64,000 nucleotides of DNA. Source: Candidatus Sulfurimonas marisnigri. GTDB lineage: Bacteria; Campylobacterota; Campylobacteria; Campylobacterales; Sulfurimonadaceae. Of this stretch, positions 15,861 through 24,520 are shown piece by piece. The notes beneath the pieces are model-generated. The model was not told the DNA's origin, made no database searches, and saw only the letters and a list, made by a program, of their open reading frames with translations. The position numbers were made by a program, and so were the translations under genes. The first letter of the stretch is position 1, and every line of letters begins with the position of its first letter. The DNA is taken from the NCBI RefSeq assembly GCF_015265475.1, contig NZ_CP054493.1:62001-126000 (forward strand). The letters run 5' to 3'.

Positions 15861-16357
15861 TTAATCCTCGTTGATATGCCGGCGATGGTGTGGTAGACTT
15901 CATCACAATCAGAAGCTATCAGTTGAGATAGTTTCCCGCTGATGTCTACAAACTCACGTGCTAGTTTATTGTCAGGTATTATGCCACAACCAACATCATT
16001 TAAAACAAAAACTATCGTTTTATCAAGCTTTAAAACAGACTCTAACTCTCTAACCATATCTTCAAAACTTCTTTTATGATGTAGCATATTATTAATCCAC
16101 ATGCTGACACACTCAACTAAAACAGAACTCTTACATGTAGAGACAATTTTTAGTATTTCTAGCGGCTCTTCAATGGTCTCAAACTCATCTGCTCTACTTA
16201 GTTTATGAGCTTCTACCCTTGTTCGCATCTCTTCATCTATAAACTCAGTTGTTGCCAAATAGACGGGCTTAGGAAAATGGCTGTTTTGCAATATGTATTT
16301 TTGCGCATTAAGTGATTTTCCGCTTTTTATACCACCTATAAAAAGAGTTTTTTTCAC
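15857..16357 (-). CDS. cobU: Adenosylcobinamide kinase/guanylyltransferase (GTG start)
   Basis: 166 residues from a GTG at 16357, which has GAGGAG about ten bases upstream. A longer frame to 16426 lies entirely within the preceding GGDEF gene and adds no family sequence. The start is therefore two bases after that gene's stop. The P-loop reads FIGGIKSGKS, and the C-terminal half has NDVGCGIIPDNKLAREF with SGKLSQLIA, both CobU signatures. The enzyme phosphorylates adenosylcobinamide and adds GMP. The gene overlaps cobS by 4 bases. Confidence 0.92.
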   Translation of the reverse strand: MKKTLFIGGIKSGKSLNAQKYILQNSHFPKPVYLATTEFIDEEMRTRVEAHKLSRADEFETIEEPLEILKIVSTCKSSVLVECVSMWINNMLHHKRSFEDMVRELESVLKLDKTIVFVLNDVGCGIIPDNKLAREFVDISGKLSQLIASDCDEVYHTIAGISTRIK

Positions 16358-16358
16358 T

Positions 16359-18293
16359 CTAGCACTCCTCGGATACAAGTTGATTCCGTCCGGCCTTTTT
16401 TGCAATGTAGAGAAGTTCATCAACACGTTTTAAAATTGCGCTCTCATCCATTTTGCAATCTGGTGTTACATTTAAAAGTCCCAAAGATATGGTGAGAACA
16501 TCGTCGGTTAGGCTCGAAGTGTGCTCTATATTAAGGTTTTTTACCGACATCAGTATCTCTGAAGAAAATATTTTTGCCTCATCAAAGCTTTGCTCATCGG
16601 AATAGATGACAATAAACTCCTCTCCCCCGATTCTAAAAAGGTAGTCACTTGGGCGTTGCAGTTTAAGAGAGACCTGAGCAACCACTTTTTGCAATGCTTC
16701 ATCCCCTTTTATATGTCCGTAGGTGTCATTATATTTTTTAAAATAGTCTATATCAAACATTGCCACACAAAACATTTTGCCGTTACGTCTTGCACGTCTG
16801 AGCTCTTTGTGGAACATCTGGTTAAAGAAACGGCGATTATAAGCTTGTGTCAGTTCATCTTTTATAGAGATCTCTTCGATGAGTTTTTGACTGGTTATAT
16901 TTTCTATAATTGAGGTAAAGCCGGTTATTTTTTCATTCTCGATTATCGGGGTAATATTGTTTCTTATCCAATACTCATCTCCGTTTTTGCGTATATTTTT
17001 TAAAATGCCCGTCCAATTTTTGCCATGCAAAATAGTACGCCACATATTTTGATGAAATGATACAGGAGTCTCTTCACTCTTTAAAATACGGTGGTTTTTT
17101 CCAATAAGCTCATCTCTGCTGTAGCCTGTTAGCTTTGCAAAGGCTGTGCTGACTTCAATGATATTTCCGTCAATATCGGTTCTAGACATGCATACAAACT
17201 TGTCTATAATATCTATTTTATTCACTAAATTGTTTTTAAACTTCTCCAGCTTTTCATGAAGCCTTAGCGGATATCGCGATAGTATTATGGCAATTGGAAA
17301 AGATATGCCGAAAACTATTATACTCATAACTAAAATATAATCTATTATATCTTTTGTGTGCTCAATAAGCTTTTGAGTTTTCTCTTCTAGTACGATTTTT
17401 AACCCTTCACCATTCTCAATTATGTCAGATATTTCAATATAAGACTCTTTTGTCTGAAAAAACAAATTTAAAAAAAAGTTATTCTTGTATTCTTTTATTG
17501 AACAACTGATGCCTTTATCGTTATAAAGGTATCTTGTCCATTTTCTTTTGCTTTCATCGCATCCATTATGGTTGTTGTACAGGGTATAAGAGTCTTTGTC
17601 AATTATAGCCATATTGAAAAGTTCTGACGCAGTAGCTTCTTCTAAAATCTTTTTCATGAAAATATTAATGATTAAAATACCTTTGAACTCATTGTTGACA
17701 TAGTATGCTTTAGCTACTCGCAGTGTTGGAACAATTGGCTGCACAATTTTGCCATGTTCAATATTTAGGTCTACATTTGAAAACCAAACTCTATCTTTTT
17801 CAATATTTTTTGTCTCTTTAAAGTAATAGCGCTCTGCTTTATTTTGAAGATTTTTTTTATCTATTTCATAAGGCACACTACCAGATGAGTCTCTCTCAAT
17901 TCTGATTGACTCATATCCATTATTGTCAATAAATCTAAACTGCATTATTATTGGGTTTGAGTGGGTAATAGCCATCATAATACTGGTAATATGCTCTTTT
18001 GTCTGGTTTATATCTTGTAAATCATTACGTATAAAAGCTTCAAACTCTGAAGTTTGTTCCACCGCAGTAAGATAGTTTTTAAAGTTATTAGTCTGTGAGC
18101 GTATAAACTCTTTCTTATAAAAAAGAGTATTTTTTGCAGAAGTTTCAAACTCTTTATGAATTGCGTTTAGTTGGTAATAACCACTTACAAATATAGAGAC
18201 AGCTGAGATAATAAAACCAACAAAAACAAATAGTAAGATAAGAATAAAACGGTAGTGGTATTTACTTGTTTTAGGAATAAGTTTTGATATCAA
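16359..18293 (-). CDS. Membrane PAS-GGDEF diguanylate cyclase
   Basis: 644 residues. Two membrane segments (about 15-37 and 318-338) flank a large periplasmic Cache/LuxQ-like domain (MQFRFIDNNGYESIRIER is typical). A PAS/PAC pair spans about 360-475 (TGYSRDELIGKNHRILKS, GFTSIIENIT). The GGDEF domain has active site GGEEF near 556 and an intact I-site RPSD five residues before it, so c-di-GMP synthesis with product inhibition is predicted. The gene sits inside the cobamide block, and its stop is two bases from the cobU GTG start. This placement suggests co-transcription; a functional link to cobamide is unproven. Confidence 0.9.
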   Translation of the reverse strand: MISKLIPKTSKYHYRFILILLFVFVGFIISAVSIFVSGYYQLNAIHKEFETSAKNTLFYKKEFIRSQTNNFKNYLTAVEQTSEFEAFIRNDLQDINQTKEHITSIMMAITHSNPIIMQFRFIDNNGYESIRIERDSSGSVPYEIDKKNLQNKAERYYFKETKNIEKDRVWFSNVDLNIEHGKIVQPIVPTLRVAKAYYVNNEFKGILIINIFMKKILEEATASELFNMAIIDKDSYTLYNNHNGCDESKRKWTRYLYNDKGISCSIKEYKNNFFLNLFFQTKESYIEISDIIENGEGLKIVLEEKTQKLIEHTKDIIDYILVMSIIVFGISFPIAIILSRYPLRLHEKLEKFKNNLVNKIDIIDKFVCMSRTDIDGNIIEVSTAFAKLTGYSRDELIGKNHRILKSEETPVSFHQNMWRTILHGKNWTGILKNIRKNGDEYWIRNNITPIIENEKITGFTSIIENITSQKLIEEISIKDELTQAYNRRFFNQMFHKELRRARRNGKMFCVAMFDIDYFKKYNDTYGHIKGDEALQKVVAQVSLKLQRPSDYLFRIGGEEFIVIYSDEQSFDEAKIFSSEILMSVKNLNIEHTSSLTDDVLTISLGLLNVTPDCKMDESAILKRVDELLYIAKKAGRNQLVSEEC

Positions 18294-18351
18294 AATTGCT
18301 CCTTATTAACTAATATTATTAAAAAATGTTTCTTTATATAATATCATAATA

Positions 18352-19758
18352 TTATTTATATAACTCTTTTTGAATAAAATCCAAATCTACATGTAGCTCT
18401 ATATGCTCTGAAAACTCCTTAATGGCTCGTTCTTTGTACTCTATAAAGTTGTAGCCCTTGTAGTTTTGATTTATATTAAAAAATAGTTTATGGCGAAACT
18501 CATCACTATCAAAAAGCCCGTGCACAAAAGTTCCATAGAGGCTCTTTCTCTTTTTTGCTCTTTTTTTTGCAACCCCGTTGTGTATCTCGTACCCGTCAAC
18601 CATACACCCAAAAAGATGGTAGCAACCCTTTTTAACTATTTTCTCTTTGGCAAATATTACTTCACCTTTTATACGTCCAAAACCTGAGACCTCTTGTTGC
18701 TCTGACTCTATCGCGAGCGGATCTAAAATCTTTTCAAACATCATTTCGTAACCGCCGCAAATGGCAACCACTTTTTGTTCTTTTGAGCTTAGAAGTGTAG
18801 AAAACCCTCGCTCTCTTAGCCACTCTAAATCATCCACAACTCTTTTGCTCCCAGGGAGAACCACAACGTCACATGTAAGTATATCGCCAGGCTTTGAGAT
18901 AAAAACTAACTCCACCTCTTTGTCTGATACTAGAGGCTCAAAATCTGTAAAATTGCTGATGTGTGGAAGTTTTATAACACCAACTTTTATAATCGCTTTT
19001 GTAGTATCTTGAACATAGTTCATAATAGATTCACTGTCTTCAAAACCGAGGTTAAAAGGCTTAAACGGGACAACACCTAAAACTTTGATACCAAACTTTT
19101 TTTCTATGATAATTCTGCCCTCATCAAAAAGAGACATATCTCCTTGAAACTTGTTTACGATTACACCTATAACATTCTTTCTTAATTTTTTAGGCAGTAG
19201 TTTATAGACGCCATAGATGGAAGCAAAAACTCCGCCTTTTTGAATGTCAGCCACTATAATTATTTTTGTGTTAAATGTGTTTGCAATATAGATGTTAGAT
19301 AAATCTTTATCCATTAAGTTTAGCTCAACAGGACTTCCAGCTCCCTCTGCTACTATACACTCATACTCATCTTGGAGTTTTAAAAATGCTTTTTTCACAT
19401 GTGGCTTTAATATGTTGATGTCCCTATAATACTCAAGCACATCTTTGTTTGCGACACTTTTACCGTTAACTATTACATGTGCTCTAGATTTTCCGCCTGA
19501 CTTTAGCAAAATAGGGTTCATGTTCGTAGTTGTCTTAAGTCCAATAGCCTCCGCCGCAAAAAACTGAGGAATTGCTATCTCTCCGCCATCATCAGTAACC
19601 TGAGAGTTATTTGAAACATTTTGAGCCTTAAACGGTGCAACTTTTATGCCTCTATGATTAAGTAGGTAAGTTATAGCAAAGCTAAGTGTAGACTTCCCAG
19701 CGTTAGAGCTTGTGCCAAATATACTAAGTGAGTTTAATTTAGTATTTTGTTTAATCAA
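18352..19758 (-). CDS. cobQ: Cobyric acid synthase
   Basis: 468 residues. The N-terminal ATP-dependent amidoligase domain begins SIFGTSSNAGKSTLSFAI and contains FKAQNVSNNS, VAEGAGSPVELNL and DIQKGGVFASIYG. The C-terminal class I glutamine amidotransferase-like domain has ICGGYEMMF (nucleophile Cys) and GTFVHGLFDS (His). It amidates four carboxyl groups of adenosylcobyrinic a,c-diamide. The start overlaps the upstream RHH-like gene by 8 bases. A full corrin-ring pathway is not in this window, so whether synthesis is de novo or by salvage cannot be judged here. Confidence 0.95.
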   Translation of the reverse strand: MIKQNTKLNSLSIFGTSSNAGKSTLSFAITYLLNHRGIKVAPFKAQNVSNNSQVTDDGGEIAIPQFFAAEAIGLKTTTNMNPILLKSGGKSRAHVIVNGKSVANKDVLEYYRDINILKPHVKKAFLKLQDEYECIVAEGAGSPVELNLMDKDLSNIYIANTFNTKIIIVADIQKGGVFASIYGVYKLLPKKLRKNVIGVIVNKFQGDMSLFDEGRIIIEKKFGIKVLGVVPFKPFNLGFEDSESIMNYVQDTTKAIIKVGVIKLPHISNFTDFEPLVSDKEVELVFISKPGDILTCDVVVLPGSKRVVDDLEWLRERGFSTLLSSKEQKVVAICGGYEMMFEKILDPLAIESEQQEVSGFGRIKGEVIFAKEKIVKKGCYHLFGCMVDGYEIHNGVAKKRAKKRKSLYGTFVHGLFDSDEFRHKLFFNINQNYKGYNFIEYKERAIKEFSEHIELHVDLDFIQKELYK

Positions 19759-19969
19759 TTTCTACATCATCCCAAAATTCATCATAGTCTAGATTTGTCA
19801 TTGCATTATCATCTTCTATACTTTTTTCTAGTAACTTTTTTTGTGCATTTATAAAGTACTCTTCAAGTGCTTCGTTCATAATGGTGCTAGTGTCTTTGTT
19901 TAGAATACTGCTAAAGTTTTCGAGATTCTCAATGTTGTCACTGCTTAGTTTAAAGTTTAGTTTTTCCAT
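19751..19969 (-). CDS. Small RHH-like protein in the cobamide operon
   Basis: 72 residues. The segment KLNFKLSSDNIENLENFSSILNKDTSTIMNEALEEYF has the beta-strand, helix, helix spacing of ribbon-helix-helix antitoxins or repressors, followed by an acidic tail. No toxin gene is adjacent. The gene overlaps both neighbours (13 bases with the Cys-rich gene, 8 with cobQ), so it is translated as part of the operon. It could be an autoregulator or a stray antitoxin-like protein; neither is shown. Confidence 0.6.
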   Translation of the reverse strand: MEKLNFKLSSDNIENLENFSSILNKDTSTIMNEALEEYFINAQKKLLEKSIEDDNAMTNLDYDEFWDDVEID

Positions 19970-20388
19970 TCACACTCTTTCATTGTTTTTTTCCAATCAA
20001 GGTCGAAGTTTTTTTCAACATAGCTTTTGTGATGTGGTACTGTGCATTTTGAGCAGTCTTGATGGATTTTGTCGCCGTAGATACCTTGATTCCCATCCTT
20101 TGAGTCGATTGAACAGAAACTATATTGAGTTTTATCTTCTTGTTTTTCTATTCCATCATCCTTAAAGCGGAAATTAGGACATGCGCAGAGGTAGCAGTTT
20201 AGTTTTGACATATCATGGCACTTTTTATTATCTTCATAGAGCGGACAAAAATCACTCTCATGTTGAACCATATTGTCAAAATCAAAGTACTCTATAATCT
20301 GCTCTTTACTAAATCCTTTTGCAACAAGTTTATCTACAATCTTTTTATGTTTGTCAGCGTGAGCGTCAAACCAAGATTTGTAACTCAT
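19957..20388 (-). CDS. Cysteine-rich small-domain protein (PF04071-like), cobamide-associated
   Basis: 143 residues. The pattern FCPLYEDNKKCH, LNCYLCACPNF and KIHQDCSKCTVPHHKSY matches the cysteine-rich small domain recorded near cobalamin genes in archaea and bacteria (PF04071, typical core FNCLFCYCPLY ... DCSNC..PH). The many Cys and His residues suggest a bound metal or Fe-S centre. The N-terminal 40 residues are helical (SWFDAHADKHKKIVDKLVAKG). Its ATG overlaps the YcaO stop by 4 bases, and cobQ lies one gene downstream. A metal-chaperone or reductase-accessory role is a guess from composition and position. Confidence 0.75.
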   Translation of the reverse strand: MSYKSWFDAHADKHKKIVDKLVAKGFSKEQIIEYFDFDNMVQHESDFCPLYEDNKKCHDMSKLNCYLCACPNFRFKDDGIEKQEDKTQYSFCSIDSKDGNQGIYGDKIHQDCSKCTVPHHKSYVEKNFDLDWKKTMKECEWKN

Positions 20389-22007
20389 AAAACCATTCCT
20401 TGTTTTTTGCTCTCAAGTCTGTCGTACATCGCTAACATGTTATTGTAATCGTTATGAAGTGTTATATCTATTAGAGCTTCATCCTCTTCCAATATGTGCT
20501 GAGCTTTTTGAACTCTCTTTTTTGTGAAAACATTAAAAAGAGCCTCTTTGTAGTCCACGTAATCAAGCCCCTCTTCATCCATTCTAATCAGCTCGGCAAC
20601 TACATGTCCAAGTTTGTTTGTCCCAAATTCTAAGAGTTCAAGAGCGCTCTCTTTGCTTCCTAGCTGTAGGTACATCTGCGCTTTGAACTCTCCCATTGTG
20701 AAGTTGTTTTTAAATATAACACCGATATATTTTTCAATGTTTAGAGTATCTTCAAGCTGTTCAATCTCATCTAAAATATCTTCGGCGTCATACTCAGCAA
20801 AATTTAGAACCATATCACGAAGCAGTTTGCCTCTGTTTTTATTGTTATAAACCAAGTCCTCTATCGGGTAGACTTCTGACATGCCGGGAATTATCATCTG
20901 ACATGAGTAAAAACCAAGGTAGTCATACTCTCTTAGGTAAATCTCTTTGCCGGTTTTATCTAAAATATTTAGTAGAAAGTTGTACTCATCCTCACTTGAA
21001 TTGCCTTTGTAACTCCAAGGTGTGTACTCAAAACTTTTTTTAGAGCTTAAAAAATTAAACCCCAGTTTGCCGTTTGAATCTAGAAAATGAGACTCAAGGT
21101 TGAAGCTGTCGGCTACTAAACTCATGTCAAAGGTTGGAACTTCAAAAGCATCAAGATTATCAAGTCCGCGACCTTGCATAAGCTCTGTCATTGTTCGCTC
21201 TAAGCAAACCTCTAAAATCGGGTGGGCTCCAAAGGAGACAAAAAGGGTAGAGTTTTTTGGGTTTATAAGAGAGATTGCAGTAACTGGAAACTCACCGCCG
21301 AGTGATGCGTCAAGAACTTCTACAATGTATCCAGCCTCACGAAGTGCTGTAACATCTCTGTGAACTCTCTCGAATGTTTGTACTACTTCTTCCGGAAATG
21401 CTGGAAGTGAATACCCATTTTTAATAATCTCTATTTTTGCATAACGCTCATAAATCTCACTAAGGGCTTGTACTTGAGCCTCCAGCGGCGTGTTCCCTGT
21501 TGCCAAACCGTTACTCACATAGAGGTTGTTTAAAATATTGAGAGGAATGTAGACCCTCTCTTTGTTAGAGTGTTTTATAAATGGCAGGGTTACTATCTTG
21601 TCTGTGTAGTCGCTGTTAAAATCAACTAAATCTTCATCACTTAGTTCGCCATCGGGGTTGTAAATATCATTTAGCTCGTCACTTAGATACTCTCCTCCAA
21701 ATTCAAATGCCACTTCATCCGGGTAATATTTTCTCTTTGGAAGATAAAAGTCTGTAAAGAAGTTATTTGTCTGCAGTCTCTCGATATACTCACCAAAAGC
21801 ACTTGCCATGGAAGCATCCGAGAGTATCCCTTTTCCATTTGAGTAGATATGGTTAGGTGCTTCAACCGAAGTTAGATTAACAGAGAAGCAGTACTCAAGC
21901 GGATGTTTCTCTTGTGAAAATGTGGTCTCACACCCGACATCTGCTAAGACAGCTCTCATTTTTTTGATTGACTCTTCAAGTGGAGCGTTTTTGGATAATA
22001 AGTTCAT
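20385..22007 (-). CDS. ycaO: YcaO-family protein, E. coli YcaO type
   Basis: 540 residues, close in length and layout to E. coli YcaO (about 586). It has SNGKGILSDASMASAFGEYIERL, GLATGNTPLEAQVQALSEIYERYAK and EVCLERTMTELMQGR, the ATP/Mg-binding Glu-rich motifs of the YcaO fold, and a long helical C-terminal extension. YcaO enzymes activate backbone amides with ATP; the E. coli protein assists methylthiolation of ribosomal protein S12. The unusual point is its site between btuC-like (13 bases away) and the Cys-rich cobamide gene (4-base overlap). No RiPP precursor or dehydrogenase is adjacent, so the S12-type role is the conservative reading. Confidence 0.9.
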   Translation of the reverse strand: MNLLSKNAPLEESIKKMRAVLADVGCETTFSQEKHPLEYCFSVNLTSVEAPNHIYSNGKGILSDASMASAFGEYIERLQTNNFFTDFYLPKRKYYPDEVAFEFGGEYLSDELNDIYNPDGELSDEDLVDFNSDYTDKIVTLPFIKHSNKERVYIPLNILNNLYVSNGLATGNTPLEAQVQALSEIYERYAKIEIIKNGYSLPAFPEEVVQTFERVHRDVTALREAGYIVEVLDASLGGEFPVTAISLINPKNSTLFVSFGAHPILEVCLERTMTELMQGRGLDNLDAFEVPTFDMSLVADSFNLESHFLDSNGKLGFNFLSSKKSFEYTPWSYKGNSSEDEYNFLLNILDKTGKEIYLREYDYLGFYSCQMIIPGMSEVYPIEDLVYNNKNRGKLLRDMVLNFAEYDAEDILDEIEQLEDTLNIEKYIGVIFKNNFTMGEFKAQMYLQLGSKESALELLEFGTNKLGHVVAELIRMDEEGLDYVDYKEALFNVFTKKRVQKAQHILEEDEALIDITLHNDYNNMLAMYDRLESKKQGMVL

Positions 22008-22020
22008 GGAGTTTCTCTCT

Positions 22021-22986
22021 TTACTTTTTACTTTTACTAATAATCAAATATATAAAAAACGGACCGCCGATAAGTGCTGTAACTATGCCGATTGGTAGCT
22101 CACTTTGAGTCTGTAAACTTCTTGTTATGGTATCGCAAAAAACTAAAAAAAGTCCACCAAAAATAGCCGTTTTTAATATGCGTCTGTTTATTGTGCTTGG
22201 GTACATTTTTGAGATAATATGAGGAACTATAAGCCCCACAAAACCAATAGGTCCGCTAATACTAACAAGCGTGCCAATTCCAAAAGAGGAGATTATTAGA
22301 AGTATAAGGGTAGTCTTTTTTGTATTGACACCCTTAAGAGAGGCAGACTCGTCTGATATTGCTAAAAGCTGAAGCTCAAAGCGGTACATGTAGATAATTG
22401 CTGTGAGTAAAAAGGCGATAACTCCAAGAGTAATAGGATGACTCCAGCCTATAACAGAGAGCGAACCCATGGTATAACGAATAAGCATATCGTTTTGCAT
22501 AGCGTCACCAAGATAAAAAACAATCATCAGAGCTGAGGTGTAAAAAAGAGAAAGGGCAATACCTAAAAGAAGGAGCGACTCTTGATGAGAACTCTTTAAA
22601 AATTGTGAGAGATAGATAAGCAGAAGAAGTGTAAATATAGCCCCTAAAAATCCAAACAAACTAATGGCTGTTATACCAAACAACAAGCTTCCAAGCCCTA
22701 GTTTTATGGCAATTCCAGCGCCTAACACCGCACCACTTGAAATACCTAAAGTGTAAGGAGTCATAAGAGCATTACGAAAAATAGTTTGAAACAAAAGTCC
22801 GCTGAGAGAGAGGATAACTCCAGCAAAAAATGCAAACAAAACTCTCGGCACTCGTAAGTCAAAAAATATAGTAGAACTTAGATGATTAGGATCAAATATA
22901 TTCTCTACATGTAGAGATACTGCGCCTATAAAAGGGGAGAGGATTAAGATGCCAAAAAGCAGAAGCCAGAGAATAAACTTAGTCAT
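22021..22986 (-). CDS. FecCD-family ABC permease, probable cobamide importer
   Basis: 321 residues from the ATG at 22986, which overlaps the ATPase stop by 8 bases; a start at 23013 would overlap further with no better ribosome-binding site. About ten membrane helices are visible, with the family motifs FFAGVILSLSGLLFQ, LGISSGAVLGAG and GPIGFVGLIVPHI. The protein would form the BtuC-like channel. The substrate is assigned from the surrounding cobamide genes; ferric-siderophore permeases have the same fold, so substrate identity is moderate. Confidence 0.88.
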   Translation of the reverse strand: MTKFILWLLLFGILILSPFIGAVSLHVENIFDPNHLSSTIFFDLRVPRVLFAFFAGVILSLSGLLFQTIFRNALMTPYTLGISSGAVLGAGIAIKLGLGSLLFGITAISLFGFLGAIFTLLLLIYLSQFLKSSHQESLLLLGIALSLFYTSALMIVFYLGDAMQNDMLIRYTMGSLSVIGWSHPITLGVIAFLLTAIIYMYRFELQLLAISDESASLKGVNTKKTTLILLIISSFGIGTLVSISGPIGFVGLIVPHIISKMYPSTINRRILKTAIFGGLFLVFCDTITRSLQTQSELPIGIVTALIGGPFFIYLIISKSKK

Positions 22987-23704
22987 ACTTAACCGCCAAA
23001 GACTCAAACTCAACTCCGTATAACTCTTCTAAAGTGGAGTTGTTGAAAAACCCATCTTCATATAGCTTCGCCTCTGCATCTTTTATAAAAAGAACAGGAC
23101 TCTCTACGTAAGAAGCAAGGTTTAAATCGTGTGTAATAAGTATGACTTGATGGTAATCTTTTAGCCCCTTAATATGTTCGGCAATAACTTTAGAGTTATG
23201 CGGGTCAAGGTTTGCGGTCGGCTCATCAAAGATGATAATCTTACTCTGTTGCGCAAGCGCCTGAGCCACTAAGACGAGTTGCTGTTCTCCTGAGCTGAGC
23301 GAGCTGACGGTGTGCTCTTTTAGATGCTCTATTTTTAAAAACTCAAAAGTCTCTTTTGTAATATTTTTGTCTTTAGCAGAATACTCAAAAAAGCTTTTTT
23401 TATAAGCAAATCGCCCAAGCAGAACAAACTCCTCTACGGTTATAAACATGTCATAAACTTCAAGTTTTGCAGGAATGTAAGAGATGGTTTTAGCTTTGTC
23501 TAAAAGTGAGAACTCTTTTATGCTTGTAGACTCTACCTCTACTAAACCATCAAAATCTATGAGATTGCATATTGCTTTTGCAAGAGTGCTTTTGCCAGAG
23601 CCATTCGCTCCTAGAATACTCAGATGATTAGTGATTTTTATATTTATGTCATCTAAAATTAGTTTAGAGTCATAGCTACATGTAAGGTTTTTTAACTCAA
23701 TCAT
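22979..23704 (-). CDS. ABC transporter ATPase, probable cobamide importer
   Basis: 241 residues. Walker A is GANGSGKST, the signature is LSSGEQQLV, Walker B is IIFDEPTANLD and the H-loop is LITHDLNLAS. It matches BtuD/FepC-type ATPases that power FecCD permeases. Its start overlaps the binding-protein stop by 8 bases, and its stop overlaps the permease. The substrate is assigned by operon context. Confidence 0.92.
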   Translation of the reverse strand: MIELKNLTCSYDSKLILDDINIKITNHLSILGANGSGKSTLAKAICNLIDFDGLVEVESTSIKEFSLLDKAKTISYIPAKLEVYDMFITVEEFVLLGRFAYKKSFFEYSAKDKNITKETFEFLKIEHLKEHTVSSLSSGEQQLVLVAQALAQQSKIIIFDEPTANLDPHNSKVIAEHIKGLKDYHQVILITHDLNLASYVESPVLFIKDAEAKLYEDGFFNNSTLEELYGVEFESLAVKYD

Positions 23705-24512
23705 TCATCTCCTTGCAAAGCCTTGATATAGTCAAAGCAACCCTGTGCGAAGGGATATGTGTATAGCTCTCATCAACTATAGATATTCGTTTGTTTTTTG
23801 AAGCATTTGTTGGAAGTAAGTGCCAAGCTTGTAGAGCTTTTTGCACATCTACATGTAGATCTGTAGCTTTAGAATAAAGTATTATTATCTGCTCGGGATT
23901 AAGTGCAATTAAATTTTCATAATTTAAAACAGGCTGGGAAGTTGTGTCGCTTGTGTATGCGTTTGTATTTCTACATGTAGAAATTATATCGTCAAAAAAT
24001 ATGTCGTGACCAGCGATATAAATTCCCGTTCTTAAGTCTTCATGAAGTCCGTAAACTATCATCACGCTGTGAGGGTTTTTATTTTTAGGTGCATTTTTTA
24101 TGGCGTCATCTATATCTGCAATTAGTTTTGTATCATAGTTAGATGCAATCTCTTTAGAGAGAATTTTTATAGATTTTTTTATAGACTCTATAGTTTTTAG
24201 GTTTAATTTTAGTGTTTTAATTTTAAAGTATTTAAGCTTTTGCATCGTAGCTTCATTATGCTCTTGACCAACAACAAGAGTAGGTGAAAAAGAAAGAATC
24301 TTTTCTATATTTGGATTGCTGTAACCACCAATAATCGGAAGTTTTTTTGCCTCCTCCGGGTAGAGAGAGTAGTCACTCGTAGCAACAAGTTTGTCACCTT
24401 TTTCAAGAGCATAAACTATCTCAGTTATTGATGGACTAAGAGAGACTATCCTCTCATTAGCACCAAGAGAGAGTACAAAAAGCAGTGTAATAAATATTGT
24501 TTTTATACTCAC
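23697..24512 (-). CDS. BtuF-like periplasmic substrate-binding protein
   Basis: 271 residues. The signal peptide (about 1-18) is followed by ERIVSLSPSITEIVYALEKGDKLVATSDYSLYPEEAKKLPIIGGYSNPNIEKI, the N-terminal lobe of the BtuF/FhuD helical-backbone family. A long central helix and LNYENLIALNPEQIIILYS follow in the second lobe. It delivers the ligand to the FecCD permease. The cobamide setting and the LPIIGGYSNPNIE stretch favour B12 over siderophores, but key ligand residues were not verified. Confidence 0.85.
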   Translation of the reverse strand: MSIKTIFITLLFVLSLGANERIVSLSPSITEIVYALEKGDKLVATSDYSLYPEEAKKLPIIGGYSNPNIEKILSFSPTLVVGQEHNEATMQKLKYFKIKTLKLNLKTIESIKKSIKILSKEIASNYDTKLIADIDDAIKNAPKNKNPHSVMIVYGLHEDLRTGIYIAGHDIFFDDIISTCRNTNAYTSDTTSQPVLNYENLIALNPEQIIILYSKATDLHVDVQKALQAWHLLPTNASKNKRISIVDESYTHIPSHRVALTISRLCKEMND

Positions 24513-24520
24513 GTTATTCC

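Noticed and set aside
19751-19969. Toxin-antitoxin pair involving the RHH-like protein
   Set aside because: No toxin-like gene is adjacent. The neighbours are cobQ and the Cys-rich protein.
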